A DNA stretch of 60,600 bases from Bacteroidota bacterium (GCA_018267055.1 JAFDZF010000140.1:1-60600); one strand, 5' to 3'; positions 32,391-43,285 are shown, counted from the stretch's first letter. A program made the numbers and translations. Notes: generated by a model from the letters alone, not told the origin.

Positions 32391-33896
32391 ATGGCGCGTG
32401 CATCGCTCTCCCTGCTGCTCGCTGCGCTCACGGTCCCCGTGTTCCCGCAGGTCTTTACCAACCACCACATCACCGCCCCGGTCGTGCGCCGCAACATGGC
32501 CATCGACCTGGGCGCCGGCCACACCTTCTACGCTTGCGAGCGGGCCTTCGGCTATGATTCCAGCCGCGTGGAACTGCTGTGGACCGATGCCGACCAGGTG
32601 GTGACCCACGCGCGCTCGTACCGCCTGCTCTTCCCGCTCACCTTCCTGAACACTGCGGTGCAGCTGGACGACGGGTTCCTCATGGGCGGCATGAACCATG
32701 GCACCAATGCGCCCTGCCTGCTGAAGACCGACGCGGCGGGAGAGGTGGATTGGTGCGTGACCGTGGGCGGGCTGACGGCCCAGGACCAGATCGTCCAGTT
32801 GACCCCCTATGGCGGCATGTTCGCAGCCTACACCTATCCCGGCGGCACCTATGCCGACCGGCTGTACCGCCTCTCCGGAGCGGCGGACGACAGCAGCCTC
32901 CAGGGTGTCCTGATGACGGCCCCAAGCGGCGTCACCTTCCGCATCTATGAAGGAGTGGCCGCCTCGAGCGGTGAGATGGTCTGCGGCGCGGGCATGGATG
33001 TAGCCGACCCCGGCAACATGCGGGCGGTGGTGGCCCATGTGGACGACAACGGGGTGCAGTGGATGAACCACTACGACCTGGGCAGCGGCCCTGCGCAGGT
33101 GGAGGATGCGAACGGGCTGACCCGGCTGTCCGACGGGAACTTCCTCTGCATGGGGCAGACGACGGCCAGCTCGCCTTTCGAGGCCTTCGTGATGAAGCTC
33201 GATGAGGCGGGCAACGTGATCTGGAGCAAGCGGTACACCGATGCCAGCGGCGGGCTGCTGTTCACCTGCGCGCAGGAGCTGGCCGGCGGCGAACTGCTCG
33301 TGGCGGGTGTGAATGCGACCTACACCGGCACCTTGGTGAAGCTGGAGGCCGACGGCGATCCGATCTGGACCAAGCGCTACACCAGCAGCTTCGGCACCGA
33401 CCTGTTCCGCGACTTCTACGTGGACGATGCCGGCGGGCTGCAGCTCATGGGCCGGGTATGCCGCCTGTCGCTCGATGCGAGCGGCGAGGGCTGCGACCTG
33501 AACGAGGTGACGACGGTGACCGCCACGCCGAACACCCCGGTGGTGATCCCCGTGGCCATGACCAACGCGCCGGCCAGCCCCATCATGCAGCAGCTGGCCT
33601 GGTCCACGCGCACGCCCGAGCTGGCTTGGGCGCCCACTTGCACGTGGAGCGGCATCGGCGATGCGACCGATGCAGGCCCGCTGCATGCATTCCCCGTGCC
33701 CACGGCCGGACGGGTGTACCTCGGCGAGGCTGGACAAGTATCGCCGGGCACGCGGGTGCGTGTCCGCGCGCTCACGGGTGGAACGGTGCTGGAGCGGCCG
33801 TACGGCATGGGCATCGATCTGGGCGACCGACCGGCCGGCATATACATGCTGGAACTGCCCGACCTGCAGCGGCGGGTGCGCGTGGTGAAGCAGTGA
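32391..33896 (+). CDS. T9SS cargo with a beta-propeller-like body
   Basis: 501 residues. The signal peptide ends V-F-P-Q. The body has repeating blades of the form G-N-V-I-W-S-K-R-Y-T-D ... L-L-V-A-G-V-N ... L-V-K-L-E-A-D-G-D-P-I-W-T-K-R-Y, which is the delta-60/WD-like propeller pattern of many T9SS proteins. The C-terminus (F-P-V-P-T-A-G-R-V-Y-L ... A-G-I-Y-M-L-E-L ... V-V-K-Q) is a sorting domain. The ligand is unknown. A convergent hairpin follows about 100 bp on. Confidence 0.85.
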   Translation: MARASLSLLLAALTVPVFPQVFTNHHITAPVVRRNMAIDLGAGHTFYACERAFGYDSSRVELLWTDADQVVTHARSYRLLFPLTFLNTAVQLDDGFLMGGMNHGTNAPCLLKTDAAGEVDWCVTVGGLTAQDQIVQLTPYGGMFAAYTYPGGTYADRLYRLSGAADDSSLQGVLMTAPSGVTFRIYEGVAASSGEMVCGAGMDVADPGNMRAVVAHVDDNGVQWMNHYDLGSGPAQVEDANGLTRLSDGNFLCMGQTTASSPFEAFVMKLDEAGNVIWSKRYTDASGGLLFTCAQELAGGELLVAGVNATYTGTLVKLEADGDPIWTKRYTSSFGTDLFRDFYVDDAGGLQLMGRVCRLSLDASGEGCDLNEVTTVTATPNTPVVIPVAMTNAPASPIMQQLAWSTRTPELAWAPTCTWSGIGDATDAGPLHAFPVPTAGRVYLGEAGQVSPGTRVRVRALTGGTVLERPYGMGIDLGDRPAGIYMLELPDLQRRVRVVKQ

Positions 33897-33997
33897 GGGC
33901 CGCTATCGGGCCGGCCCAGGCGATCGGAGCCGATCGCGGTAGCGCTTCGACGAGCCGGCCTGCCCAAGCAGGCTCAGCATGACAGGGATAGGAACAC

Positions 33998-34027
33998 GAA
34001 GCCCCGGTGCGAACGCACCGGGGCTTC
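33998..34027. terminator. Convergent hairpin terminator
   Basis: A 13-bp perfect stem (33998-34010 with 34015-34027, loop GAAC) lies between the T9SS gene at 32391 and the peptidase gene ending at 34049. There is no strong T-tract. Confidence 0.82.
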
Positions 34028-34048
34028 AGCATGCAGCGGACGGGACGC

Positions 34049-36229
<2,181 letters not shown>

Positions 36230-36252
36230 GGGGCTCTTGTGGTGAAGAGCCT

Positions 36253-36260
36253 CAAATGTA
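36253..36260 (-). promoter_or_regulatory. Putative -7 element TACATTTG
   Basis: Minus strand, exact TAnnTTTG, 23 nt upstream of the prolyl oligopeptidase ATG (36229). Confidence 0.58.
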
Positions 36261-36310
36261 GCCGCGCACGGCGGCGCCGCACGGAAGGCCGTGGGACGAA
36301 CGGGTGGGGA

Positions 36311-37615
36311 CTACGCGGTCTTGCGCACCGGGTAGGGCGTCGAGCGCAGCTCGTACATGGTGCCGGGCACCGGCAGCAGGTCCACCGAGGCGTTCAGCTG
36401 GTCGGCCAGGGTGTGGATCAGCTCCATGCCCAGGCTTTGCGGCTTCTCCCAGCGGCGGCGGTCGGGGAGGCCTACGCCGTCATCGCCCACGCGGAGGTTC
36501 AGGCCGCTCTCCGTGCCGCTGAGGTGCACGGTGATGGTGCCCTGCTCGCGTCCCTGGAAGGCGTACTTGAAGCTGTTGCTGATCACTTCATTGATGATCA
36601 GGCCCAGCGGGATCAGCGTGTCCACGCCGAGCGTCTTCACCCGGATGTCCACGTCCATCTTCAGCTTCACGCGGATGTTGTAGGCGCTCACCAGGTCGCG
36701 CACCAGGCTGTCGAGGTAACCGCTCACGCCGATGTTCGCCAGGTCCTTGCTCAGGTAGGTCTGCTCGTGCACCAGGGCCATGGCGCCCACGCGGTTGATG
36801 CATTCGTTGAAGAGCTCGAGCATCTTCGGGTCGCTCACCTTGTCCGTCTGGAAGCGGATGAGGCTGCGGACGATCTGCAGGTTGTTCTTCACGCGGTGGT
36901 GGATCTCCTTGATCATCACCTCCTTCTCCTCCTTGCTGAGCATGGTCTCGCGCAGCTCGCGGTTGGTCTCCTCCAGGTGCCGGCTCGTTTCGCTCAGCAG
37001 GGCGGAGCGCTCGCGGCTTTGCACCAGCAGGCGGCGCGTCATGCCCACCAGCAGGGCGAACACCACGGCGAACATGCAGGCCAGGAAAAGCAGCGTCTGG
37101 GCCTCGTCCCAGTGCCCGCTCAGGATGCTGGTCTGCGCCACGAGGCCCTGCTCGTGCACGGTGCGCACGGCCCCTTCCACGTGGTCGCGGGCGCGTTGCA
37201 GCAGCAGGGCGAAGACGGCTTCGGAACGGTGCGCCGCGCCGGCGTCCACGCTGCCCTTCACCACCTCCTGGTGCAGCGAGTCGCAATGGTGCAGGGTGCC
37301 TTTCAGGCGCTCGTGGAGGCTGCCGATGCTGGGCTCGTTCCCGTAGCGTTCGGTGATGCCGTCCAGGGCGGCGTTGGTGCGCTGGAGCTCCTGCGTCCAG
37401 TTGTGCTGGCCGGTGTTCACGTCCACGCGGTGGGCCAGGCCCAGCTGGTCCACGGCCCCGTGGAGGCGGCTCAGGCGGTCCAGCAGGCCCACCTGCTCAC
37501 CGATGCGGTCCTGCACCTTGCGGGCGCGCGACACCAGGGCGATGTCCCAGGCGATGAAGAGGAGGGCGAGGAAGGCGGCCACGAAGGGCCAGATGCGCCA
37601 GCTGGATGCGTTCAA
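36311..37615 (-). CDS. Membrane sensor histidine kinase, HisKA_2/HWE type
   Basis: 434 residues from a TTG codon at 37615 (MNASSWRIWPF). Two membrane helices (about 8-26 and 160-180) enclose a periplasmic sensor region of about 130 residues, a CHASE3-like four-helix layout. Residues about 215-240 contain E-I-H-H-R-V-K-N-N-L-Q, the HisKA_2 phosphoacceptor, then an ATPase domain with N-E-V-I-S-N-S-F-K-Y-A-F and D-D-G-V-G-L-P. No response regulator is adjacent; the nearest response regulator genes are about 2.4 kb away at 40054-40850 on the same strand. Confidence 0.9.
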   Translation of the reverse strand: MNASSWRIWPFVAAFLALLFIAWDIALVSRARKVQDRIGEQVGLLDRLSRLHGAVDQLGLAHRVDVNTGQHNWTQELQRTNAALDGITERYGNEPSIGSLHERLKGTLHHCDSLHQEVVKGSVDAGAAHRSEAVFALLLQRARDHVEGAVRTVHEQGLVAQTSILSGHWDEAQTLLFLACMFAVVFALLVGMTRRLLVQSRERSALLSETSRHLEETNRELRETMLSKEEKEVMIKEIHHRVKNNLQIVRSLIRFQTDKVSDPKMLELFNECINRVGAMALVHEQTYLSKDLANIGVSGYLDSLVRDLVSAYNIRVKLKMDVDIRVKTLGVDTLIPLGLIINEVISNSFKYAFQGREQGTITVHLSGTESGLNLRVGDDGVGLPDRRRWEKPQSLGMELIHTLADQLNASVDLLPVPGTMYELRSTPYPVRKTA

Positions 37616-37665
37616 GGCAGGGAAAGTTGGCCCCTTGAACGCACGGCCGGCGGGGCAGGGTTACG

Positions 37666-38223
37666 TCAGGGTGCGGCCGCGGCGCGCAGGCGTGCGGCGA
37701 AGGCCTTCATCACCTGGCCGATGCGTTCCGACGACCGGTCGCGCATGTCCGCGTGGAGGCGCTGCGCCAGGCCCAGGCTGATGCCCGGCACGCGCGTCAT
37801 CGGCCGGTCGCCGGCATAGATGGGGCCCAGGTCGATGCCTCCGCCCATGGCGCCGCGGTTGCCGGTGTGCACCAGCTGCGCCACGCGCACGCGGCACTGG
37901 CCGTTGTCGCATTGCACCGTGATGCGGTAGGCGATGGTCCCCATGGTCTCCTCGCGCGCGCTGAGGGCGGTGCTGCGGTAGTTGAAGCGGGCCGCTCCCT
38001 CGATCACGCCGTTCTCCTTGTCCTCCCGGTCCAGCCGTGCACCCGGCTCCTGGCCGAAGGTGAAACCCCAGGCGTCCAATGCCGCCGCATAGATGCGCGC
38101 CTTCGACAGCTCCAGTCCGATGGCATCGGTGATCACCAGCGTGCCCGCGGCGTCGGTGGCATCCTGCGCCATCGCACCTGCGCGGACCTGGAGGAGCAAC
38201 AGTGCGAGCAGGCACGTCCGCAT
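37666..38223 (-). CDS. DUF4468-type secreted protein
   Basis: 185 residues from the ATG at 38223 (signal ends A-M-A-Q). The earlier in-frame ATG at 38343 would bury the signal. The pattern L-S-K-A-R-I-Y-A-A-A-L-D-A-W, N-G-V-I-E-G-A-A-R-F-N-Y-R and Y-R-I-T-V-Q-C-D-N-G-Q-C-R-V-R-V fits the DUF4468 (TATA-binding-like fold) group of Bacteroidota periplasmic or outer-membrane-associated proteins. The role is unknown. It lies 50 nt upstream of the kinase gene, so the two could be co-transcribed. Confidence 0.75.
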   Translation of the reverse strand: MRTCLLALLLLQVRAGAMAQDATDAAGTLVITDAIGLELSKARIYAAALDAWGFTFGQEPGARLDREDKENGVIEGAARFNYRSTALSAREETMGTIAYRITVQCDNGQCRVRVAQLVHTGNRGAMGGGIDLGPIYAGDRPMTRVPGISLGLAQRLHADMRDRSSERIGQVMKAFAARLRAAAAP

Positions 38224-38304
38224 GGCCCGCAAGTTAGCGGCGCGCCCGTCCGTGATGCTGTGAAAGTTCCTTAACGGGTCGTCACACGTCGCACCGCACG
38301 CGTG

Positions 38305-38312
38305 TAGATTTG
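38305..38312 (+). promoter_or_regulatory. Putative -7 element TAGATTTG
   Basis: Exact TAnnTTTG, 18 nt before the ATG at 38331 of the NYN-cold-shock protein. Confidence 0.58.
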
Positions 38313-38330
38313 CCGCACTCCCGATCAAGC

Positions 38331-39281
38331 ATGATGGTCCCAAACAAGCAAGCGAACCCCGCCCTGAAGGTCGGTGTGTTCTATGATGGCAGCTACTTCA
38401 CCCACGTCAGCAACTACTACAACTACGTGCATCCCCACCGCCGCCGATTGCACATCGGGGGGCTGCACGATTTCATCAAGCACATGGTGGCGGAGCGCGA
38501 AGGCACCCGGCCGAACCTGTGCCACATCATCGATGCGCACTTCTTCCGCGGCCGCTTCAGCGCCAAGGACGCCAACGAGAAGACCAACCAGCTCTACTAC
38601 GACCGCGTCTTCGACGACGTGCTGATGTACAACGGGGTGCAGACGCACTACCTGCCCGTGAAGGACCTGATGGGCCGCAAGCGCGAGAAGGGCATCGACG
38701 TGCTGATGGCGCTGGAGACCTATGAGCTCTGCATGCTGAAGCGCTACGACGTGGTGGCCCTCATCGCCAGCGACAGCGACCACGTGCCGCTGGTGCGCAA
38801 GATCCACGCGCTGGGCTGCAAGACCATGCTGCTGGGCTGGGACTTCGAGTACGTGGAGGAATCCAGTGGCGAGACGCAGACAACGAAGACGAGCACCGAC
38901 CTCTGGAACTCGGTGACCTACCCGCTGGAGATGGCCGACCTGATCGAGGAAGGCCTGCGCGAGAACGATGAGCCGGTGCGCGACATGTTCGTGCTGAAGG
39001 AGTCCGGTCCCCGCGACCCGGAGGCCGACCGCCCGCTGGTGAGCATCTCCGACTACTCCAGCGAGGAGCGCTACACGGGCGAGATCATGAGCCTGCACAA
39101 CGGCTACGGGTTCATCCGCTTCCCGGACAACAACGTGTTCTTCCTGCACGACGACCTGGTGGACATCGAGTTCAGTTCGCTCGCCGTGGGCGAGGAGCTG
39201 GAGTTCAATGTGACCACGAACAGCCGCGGGCAGCGGGTGGCCAAGCACATCAAGCGCGTGTCCGACCTGGTCAGCCGCTGA
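38331..39281 (+). CDS. NYN-domain protein fused to a C-terminal cold-shock domain
   Basis: 316 residues; a second ATG at 38334 is possible. Residues about 13-190 form a NYN (PIN-like) ribonuclease fold: G-V-F-Y-D-G-S-Y-F with Asp19, K-G-I-D-V-L-M-A-L, then A-S-D-S-D-H-V-P-L-V, the usual acidic active-site set. Residues about 245-310 are a cold-shock domain with Y-G-F-I-R-F (RNP1-like) and N-V-F-F-L-H-D-D-L (RNP2-like). NYN nucleases cut structured or modified RNA; a cold-shock module could supply RNA affinity. It has its own promoter-like element and terminator, so it is a single-gene transcript. Confidence 0.85.
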   Translation: MMVPNKQANPALKVGVFYDGSYFTHVSNYYNYVHPHRRRLHIGGLHDFIKHMVAEREGTRPNLCHIIDAHFFRGRFSAKDANEKTNQLYYDRVFDDVLMYNGVQTHYLPVKDLMGRKREKGIDVLMALETYELCMLKRYDVVALIASDSDHVPLVRKIHALGCKTMLLGWDFEYVEESSGETQTTKTSTDLWNSVTYPLEMADLIEEGLRENDEPVRDMFVLKESGPRDPEADRPLVSISDYSSEERYTGEIMSLHNGYGFIRFPDNNVFFLHDDLVDIEFSSLAVGEELEFNVTTNSRGQRVAKHIKRVSDLVSR

Positions 39282-39300
39282 CCGGCCGATCCCTTTCCCG

Positions 39301-39331
39301 GAACGCCCGCCCTGCGCGGGCGTTCGCTTTT
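39301..39331 (+). terminator. Rho-independent terminator
   Basis: A 10-bp stem (39301-39310 with 39316-39325, loop CCTGC) is followed by GCTTTT. It terminates the NYN-cold-shock gene and lies just before the convergent kinase gene. Confidence 0.88.
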
Positions 39332-39335
39332 CCGG

Positions 39336-40061
39336 TCAGGCGGGGAGGGGCAGCCGTACGGTGAAGGTGGCGCCCTGGCCGGGCCCGGGGCTGGTGGCGT
39401 CCAGCGTGCCGCGGTGCCCCTGGGCCCAGCGGCGGGCGCGGGCCAGTGTGCCGCGGGCCTGCATCTCGCCATCGGTGCTCCGCGAGGAGAGCAGGGCGTA
39501 GCGGACGAACACACGGCCCAGGTCCACGTCGGTGAGGCCCACGCCGGGGTCCTGCACCGCCGCCACGGCGTGGCCCTTGTAGGTGCGCAGCGTCACCCGG
39601 ACGCACGCGCCGCGGGGCGAGAACTTGCTGGCGTTGGAGAGCAGCGCATCGAAGAGCTGCTCGAGCAGGTGGGCGTCGCCCTGGACCGTGAGCGCCTCGG
39701 GCCCCTCGACCTCCACCGTCTGCTGCTTCTTGTCGAACCGGAAGGCGAGGCCCTGCACCGCCTTGGCGATCAAGGCCCTCAGTTCCACGGGGGCCTGCTG
39801 CACCTGGGCGGGATCGCGCGGCACGCGGAAGTCGTCCATCAGCCGCTCCACCTCGGCCTGGCCGTTGAAGAAGTTGCGCTCGGCGAAGGCGAGCACCTCC
39901 TCGCGTTCGGGGCCGTCGGGCAGCTCGCGGACGAGGCGCAGGGCCTCCCACAGGGCGCCCATGCGGTTCTTCAGGTCGTGCGCGAAGGTGTGGAGGCGCT
40001 CGTTGCGGGCCTCGTCGGAGGAAAGCGGGTCGGGGCGGCGCGTGCGGCCGGGCTCATCCAT
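39336..40061 (-). CDS. Soluble histidine kinase-like protein
   Basis: 241 residues from the ATG at 40061, which overlaps the upstream response-regulator gene by 8 nt; the ATG at 40088 lies deeper in that gene. No membrane helix or sensor domain is visible. Residues about 18-30 (E-R-L-H-T-F-A-H-D-L-K-N-R-M-G-A-L) are a phosphoacceptor H-box, followed by an ATPase domain with D-A-L-L-S-N-A-S-K-F-S and G-V-G-L-T-D. The C-terminal G2-type loop is G-P-G-Q-G-A-T-F-T-V. The input must come from a partner, perhaps the coupled response regulator. Confidence 0.87.
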   Translation of the reverse strand: MDEPGRTRRPDPLSSDEARNERLHTFAHDLKNRMGALWEALRLVRELPDGPEREEVLAFAERNFFNGQAEVERLMDDFRVPRDPAQVQQAPVELRALIAKAVQGLAFRFDKKQQTVEVEGPEALTVQGDAHLLEQLFDALLSNASKFSPRGACVRVTLRTYKGHAVAAVQDPGVGLTDVDLGRVFVRYALLSSRSTDGEMQARGTLARARRWAQGHRGTLDATSPGPGQGATFTVRLPLPA

Positions 40062-40422
40062 GGGCCACCAACATGCGGTGCAGCACATTGTTCAAGCTGT
40101 CGGGGTCGATCGGCTTGAGCAGGTAGTGGCAGCCCTTCATGGCACGGATGCCTTCCACGATGTCGGGCTTGGTGCTGGCGGTAAGGAAGACCACGGGGAT
40201 CGGGTCCGTGCGGTGGATCTCTCGCGCGAGCTCGAGGCCGTTCTTATCGCCTTTCAGGTAGACGTCCATGATGATGACGTCGGGCCGGTCCTGCTTCAGG
40301 ATCGCCTCGGCCTCTTCGCTGCTGCGCGCAGTGCCCATCACTTCGAACCCCATCTGCTCCAATTGCAGACGGTAGCCGAACGAGATGATGGCCTCGTCCT
40401 CGATGATCAGGATCTTTTTCAT
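40054..40422 (-). CDS. Single-domain response regulator (CheY-like)
   Basis: 122 residues. Receiver marks: I-I-E-D-E-A acidic pair, D-V-I-I-M-D-V-Y (phosphoacceptor Asp), V-F-L-T-A (Thr switch) and L-L-K-P-I-D (Lys). There is no output domain, so it works by protein-protein contact or phosphotransfer. The end overlaps the kinase start at 40061. A second receiver gene lies 17 nt upstream, forming a receiver-receiver-kinase operon. Confidence 0.92.
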   Translation of the reverse strand: MKKILIIEDEAIISFGYRLQLEQMGFEVMGTARSSEEAEAILKQDRPDVIIMDVYLKGDKNGLELAREIHRTDPIPVVFLTASTKPDIVEGIRAMKGCHYLLKPIDPDSLNNVLHRMLVAHG

Positions 40423-40439
40423 GGGAGAGCCCTGCGAAG

Positions 40440-40850
40440 TTATGCACGCATACGTTGCTCGTGGTCATGTTCGATCCGCTCGAACTCCTCCACGCTGAGC
40501 GCCTTCTCCACATAGCCGTTCACGCTGGCCAGCCGGTGGGCCATGTCCATGTCCAGCGGGCGGTTGCTGCTGGAGCACATGATCACCGTGGTGCCCCTGC
40601 GGGGAAGCAGCCCGTCGCGCTCGCAGCTCTCGAGGAACTCGAAGCCGTTGGTGCCGGGCATGTTGATGTCCACCAGCAGCAGGTCGGGCCGCTCGCTGGT
40701 GCCGTGTAGGTGGCTGAGGGCGTCGTCCGCGCTGAGGAAGGTGGTCAGCCTCCCGGAGAAGCCGGCCTTCTTCAGCATCAGGCGCGTGATCAGGTGATAA
40801 TCGTCCTCGTCATCCACCATCATGATGTGCTCGATGAGTTCCCCCCCCAT
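40440..40850 (-). CDS. Single-domain response regulator
   Basis: 136 residues. Receiver features are M-V-D-D-E-D-D acidic pocket, L-L-L-V-D-I-N-M-P-G phosphoacceptor Asp, V-I-M-C-S-S-S switch region and Y-V-E-K-A-L Lys. The switch residue is Ser, which is allowed. There is no output domain. It lies first in the three-gene signalling operon and 68 nt downstream of the Kef-type antiporter on the same strand. The last 20 residues extend past the fold as a charged tail. Confidence 0.9.
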   Translation of the reverse strand: MGGELIEHIMMVDDEDDYHLITRLMLKKAGFSGRLTTFLSADDALSHLHGTSERPDLLLVDINMPGTNGFEFLESCERDGLLPRRGTTVIMCSSSNRPLDMDMAHRLASVNGYVEKALSVEEFERIEHDHEQRMRA

Positions 40851-40918
40851 GGTCGTGTTCGTGAAATGTGGTCGCTTTTACGCAGGCAGGGGAGGCGCGG
40901 TTATCCCTTGGACCGGAG

Positions 40919-42913
40919 CTAGTTGAGGTCGCGGTCCAGCCGGGCGATGCCCGCGGAGCCCCCCAGCACGTAGAGCACGTCGTTCTGGAGGATGCGCTCG
41001 CCGCCCCCGATGGGCTGCAGCACGCGCCCGGTGCGCCGGATGGCGAGCACGGTGAGGCCGTAGCGCCCGCGCAGGTCCACCTGTTCCAGGGTGCGCCCCA
41101 CGATGCGGCTGCGGCCCAGGTCGATGGGGATGGCGGCGATCTCCGGCGCGTCGAGGTCGGGCCCGGCGGCCTGCATGGGCGCGCGGTCCGGGGCATTGCG
41201 CAGCACGCCGTAATGCTGGCCGCGGATGTGGGCCACCATCTCCTGGATGCTGCGCTCGGGCACCAGGTACTTGCGCAGCACGCGGTAGAAGATCTCGATG
41301 CTGGTCTCGAACTCCTCGGGCACCACCTCGTTGGCGCCGGCCTGCAGGTTGGCCTCGATCTCCTTCACATAGCGGGTGCGCACGATGAGGTAGGCGGTGG
41401 TAAGGGCACGCACGCTGGCCACGATGCGGCGGGTGCTCTGCGCATCGGCGATGGCCACCACCACCACGCGCGCGGCCTCCACGTGGGCCTTCTCCAGGAT
41501 GTGCGCGTTGGTGGCGTCGCCGTGCACCACGTGCATGCCCCGGCGCGTGGCCAGCTCGGCCAGGTCGGGGTCCTCTTCCACCACGGCGCAGCGGATCTTG
41601 GCGCTCTGCGCGGCCAGGCCCACGTTCTGCCCGTTGAGGCCGAAGCCGATGATCACCACGTGGTCCTTCAGCGTGCGGCGCTCGGTGCGCTCCACCTCCT
41701 TGCGCACGCGCATCAGGCCGTCGAGGCGCTCGCCCACCGAGCGGGGCAGGAACACGGAGAAGACCTTCCGCACCAGGTCGTCCACGTTGGCCAGCACGAA
41801 CGGCGTGGCGCCCATGGTGAGGATGGACACCCCGAGGAAGACCTGGTGGTGCGCCGGGGTGAGCAGGCCGGTGGACAGGCCGCTGACGGCGAGCACGAAG
41901 GCGAACTCGCCCACTTGGAACAGGGCCAGCCCGCACTGCAGGGCCGTGCGCACCGGATGGCGCAGCACCCACACGGCCACGAAGGCGGCGAGCGTCTTCA
42001 CCACCATCACCAGCAGGGTGAGGCCGACCACCGTGAACGGGCGCTCGGTGAAGAGCACCGGGTCCACCAGCATGCCCACGCTCACGAAGAAGAAGCTCAT
42101 GAACAGCTCATGGAAGGGCTGCACGATGCCGGTGGCGTGGTAGGCCTGGTCGGTGCCGCTGATGATGAGCCCCGCGAAGAAGGCGCCCAGCGCCAGGGAC
42201 AGGCCGAGGGCGGAAGTGGCCCAGGCGGCGGCGAAGCACAGCACCACGATGGTGATGATGAAGAGCTCGCGGTTGCGCCCCTTCGACACCACGCGCAGCA
42301 GGCGCGGCACGGCGAACCGGCCGCTGACGTACACCGCCACGACCAGCAGCAGCATCTTGCCCAGCAGCCACAGGAGGTCGCCGGCGATGTCACCGCTCTT
42401 GCCGGCGAGCATCGGCGTCACCAGCATCATGGGCACCACCAGGATGTCCTGGAAGATGAGGATGGCCGCGACGATGCGGCCGAAAGGCGCATCCATGCGG
42501 CCCTTCTCCTGCAGGATGCGCAGCACGATGGCCGTGCTGCTGAGGGTGACGAGGAAGCCCACGAACACGGCCGCCGGCAGGGGAAGGCCCAGCAGGCGCC
42601 CCAGGGCGGTGCACAGCCCGATGGTGAGCAGCGCCTGCAGCGAGCCGCCCACCAGCACGGTGACCCCGATGGAGGCCAGCTTCTTCAGGCTGAACTCCAT
42701 GCCGATGACGAAGAGCAGGAAGATGACGCCCAGCTCCGCGAGGAGCTCCACCGTCTCCACCTTGTCCACCCACCCCAGCATATGCGGCCCCGCCAGCATG
42801 CCGGCCAGGATGAAGCCCAGCACCGCGGGCAGCCGCAGGCGGCGGAAGAGCAGGATGATGCCCACGGCCAGTGCCAGCACCACGATCAGCTCCTGGAACA
42901 GCCCGCCCTCCAT
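40919..42913 (-). CDS. Kef-type cation:proton antiporter with RCK domains
   Basis: 664 residues. The N-terminal about 380 residues hold about 12-13 membrane helices of a CPA2 antiporter (R-L-P-A-V-L-G-F-I-L-A-G, G-V-I-F-L-L-F-V-I-G-M-E-F-S, G-F-L-V-T-L-S-S-T-A-I-V). A TrkA-N Rossmann domain follows (H-V-V-I-I-G-F-G-L-N-G-Q-N-V-G, then V-E-E-D-P, then H-G-D-A-T) and a TrkA-C domain ends the protein. It probably exchanges K+ or Na+ for protons under nucleotide control. Three nt separate it from the DUF486 stop, so the two are an operon. Confidence 0.94.
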   Translation of the reverse strand: MEGGLFQELIVVLALAVGIILLFRRLRLPAVLGFILAGMLAGPHMLGWVDKVETVELLAELGVIFLLFVIGMEFSLKKLASIGVTVLVGGSLQALLTIGLCTALGRLLGLPLPAAVFVGFLVTLSSTAIVLRILQEKGRMDAPFGRIVAAILIFQDILVVPMMLVTPMLAGKSGDIAGDLLWLLGKMLLLVVAVYVSGRFAVPRLLRVVSKGRNRELFIITIVVLCFAAAWATSALGLSLALGAFFAGLIISGTDQAYHATGIVQPFHELFMSFFFVSVGMLVDPVLFTERPFTVVGLTLLVMVVKTLAAFVAVWVLRHPVRTALQCGLALFQVGEFAFVLAVSGLSTGLLTPAHHQVFLGVSILTMGATPFVLANVDDLVRKVFSVFLPRSVGERLDGLMRVRKEVERTERRTLKDHVVIIGFGLNGQNVGLAAQSAKIRCAVVEEDPDLAELATRRGMHVVHGDATNAHILEKAHVEAARVVVVAIADAQSTRRIVASVRALTTAYLIVRTRYVKEIEANLQAGANEVVPEEFETSIEIFYRVLRKYLVPERSIQEMVAHIRGQHYGVLRNAPDRAPMQAAGPDLDAPEIAAIPIDLGRSRIVGRTLEQVDLRGRYGLTVLAIRRTGRVLQPIGGGERILQNDVLYVLGGSAGIARLDRDLN

Positions 42914-42916
42914 GCC

Positions 42917-43285
42917 TTACTTCTTGAACACAAGCCACACGGCCGCGATGAGGAACAGGCCGGCCAGCGCATGGTTCCAGCGGAAGGTCTCATGGCGGAA
43001 GGCGATGAGGCTGAACACCACGAAGACCGCGAGCGTGACCACCTCCTGGACCACCTTCAGCTGCACCAGCGAGAAGGGACCGCCGTAATCCACGTGGCCG
43101 ATGCGGTTGGCCGGCACCTGGAGGCAGTACTCGAAGAAGGCGATCCCCCAGCTGATGAGCACCACGGAGAAGAGCCCCAGCTTCGCCAGGGTGGGGTTGT
43201 CCTTGAACTTCAGGTGGCCGTACCACGCCAGGGTCATGAACACATTGCTCGATACGAGCAGGGCGATGCTGGAGAGTCCGCGCAT
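42917..43285 (-). CDS. DUF486 (DMT-like) membrane protein
   Basis: 122 residues with four membrane helices, matching the DMT-superfamily DUF486 layout. Recognition features are L-L-V-S-S-N-V-F-M-T-L-A-W-Y-G-H-L, F-F-E-Y-C-L-Q-V-P-A-N-R-I-G, S-L-V-Q-L-K-V-V-Q-E-V-V-T-L and W-N-H-A-L-A-G-L-F-L. The motif Q-V-P-A-N-R-I-G is the family fingerprint. The transported compound is unknown. It overlaps no gene but is 3 nt upstream of the Kef-type antiporter gene. Confidence 0.92.
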   Translation of the reverse strand: MRGLSSIALLVSSNVFMTLAWYGHLKFKDNPTLAKLGLFSVVLISWGIAFFEYCLQVPANRIGHVDYGGPFSLVQLKVVQEVVTLAVFVVFSLIAFRHETFRWNHALAGLFLIAAVWLVFKK

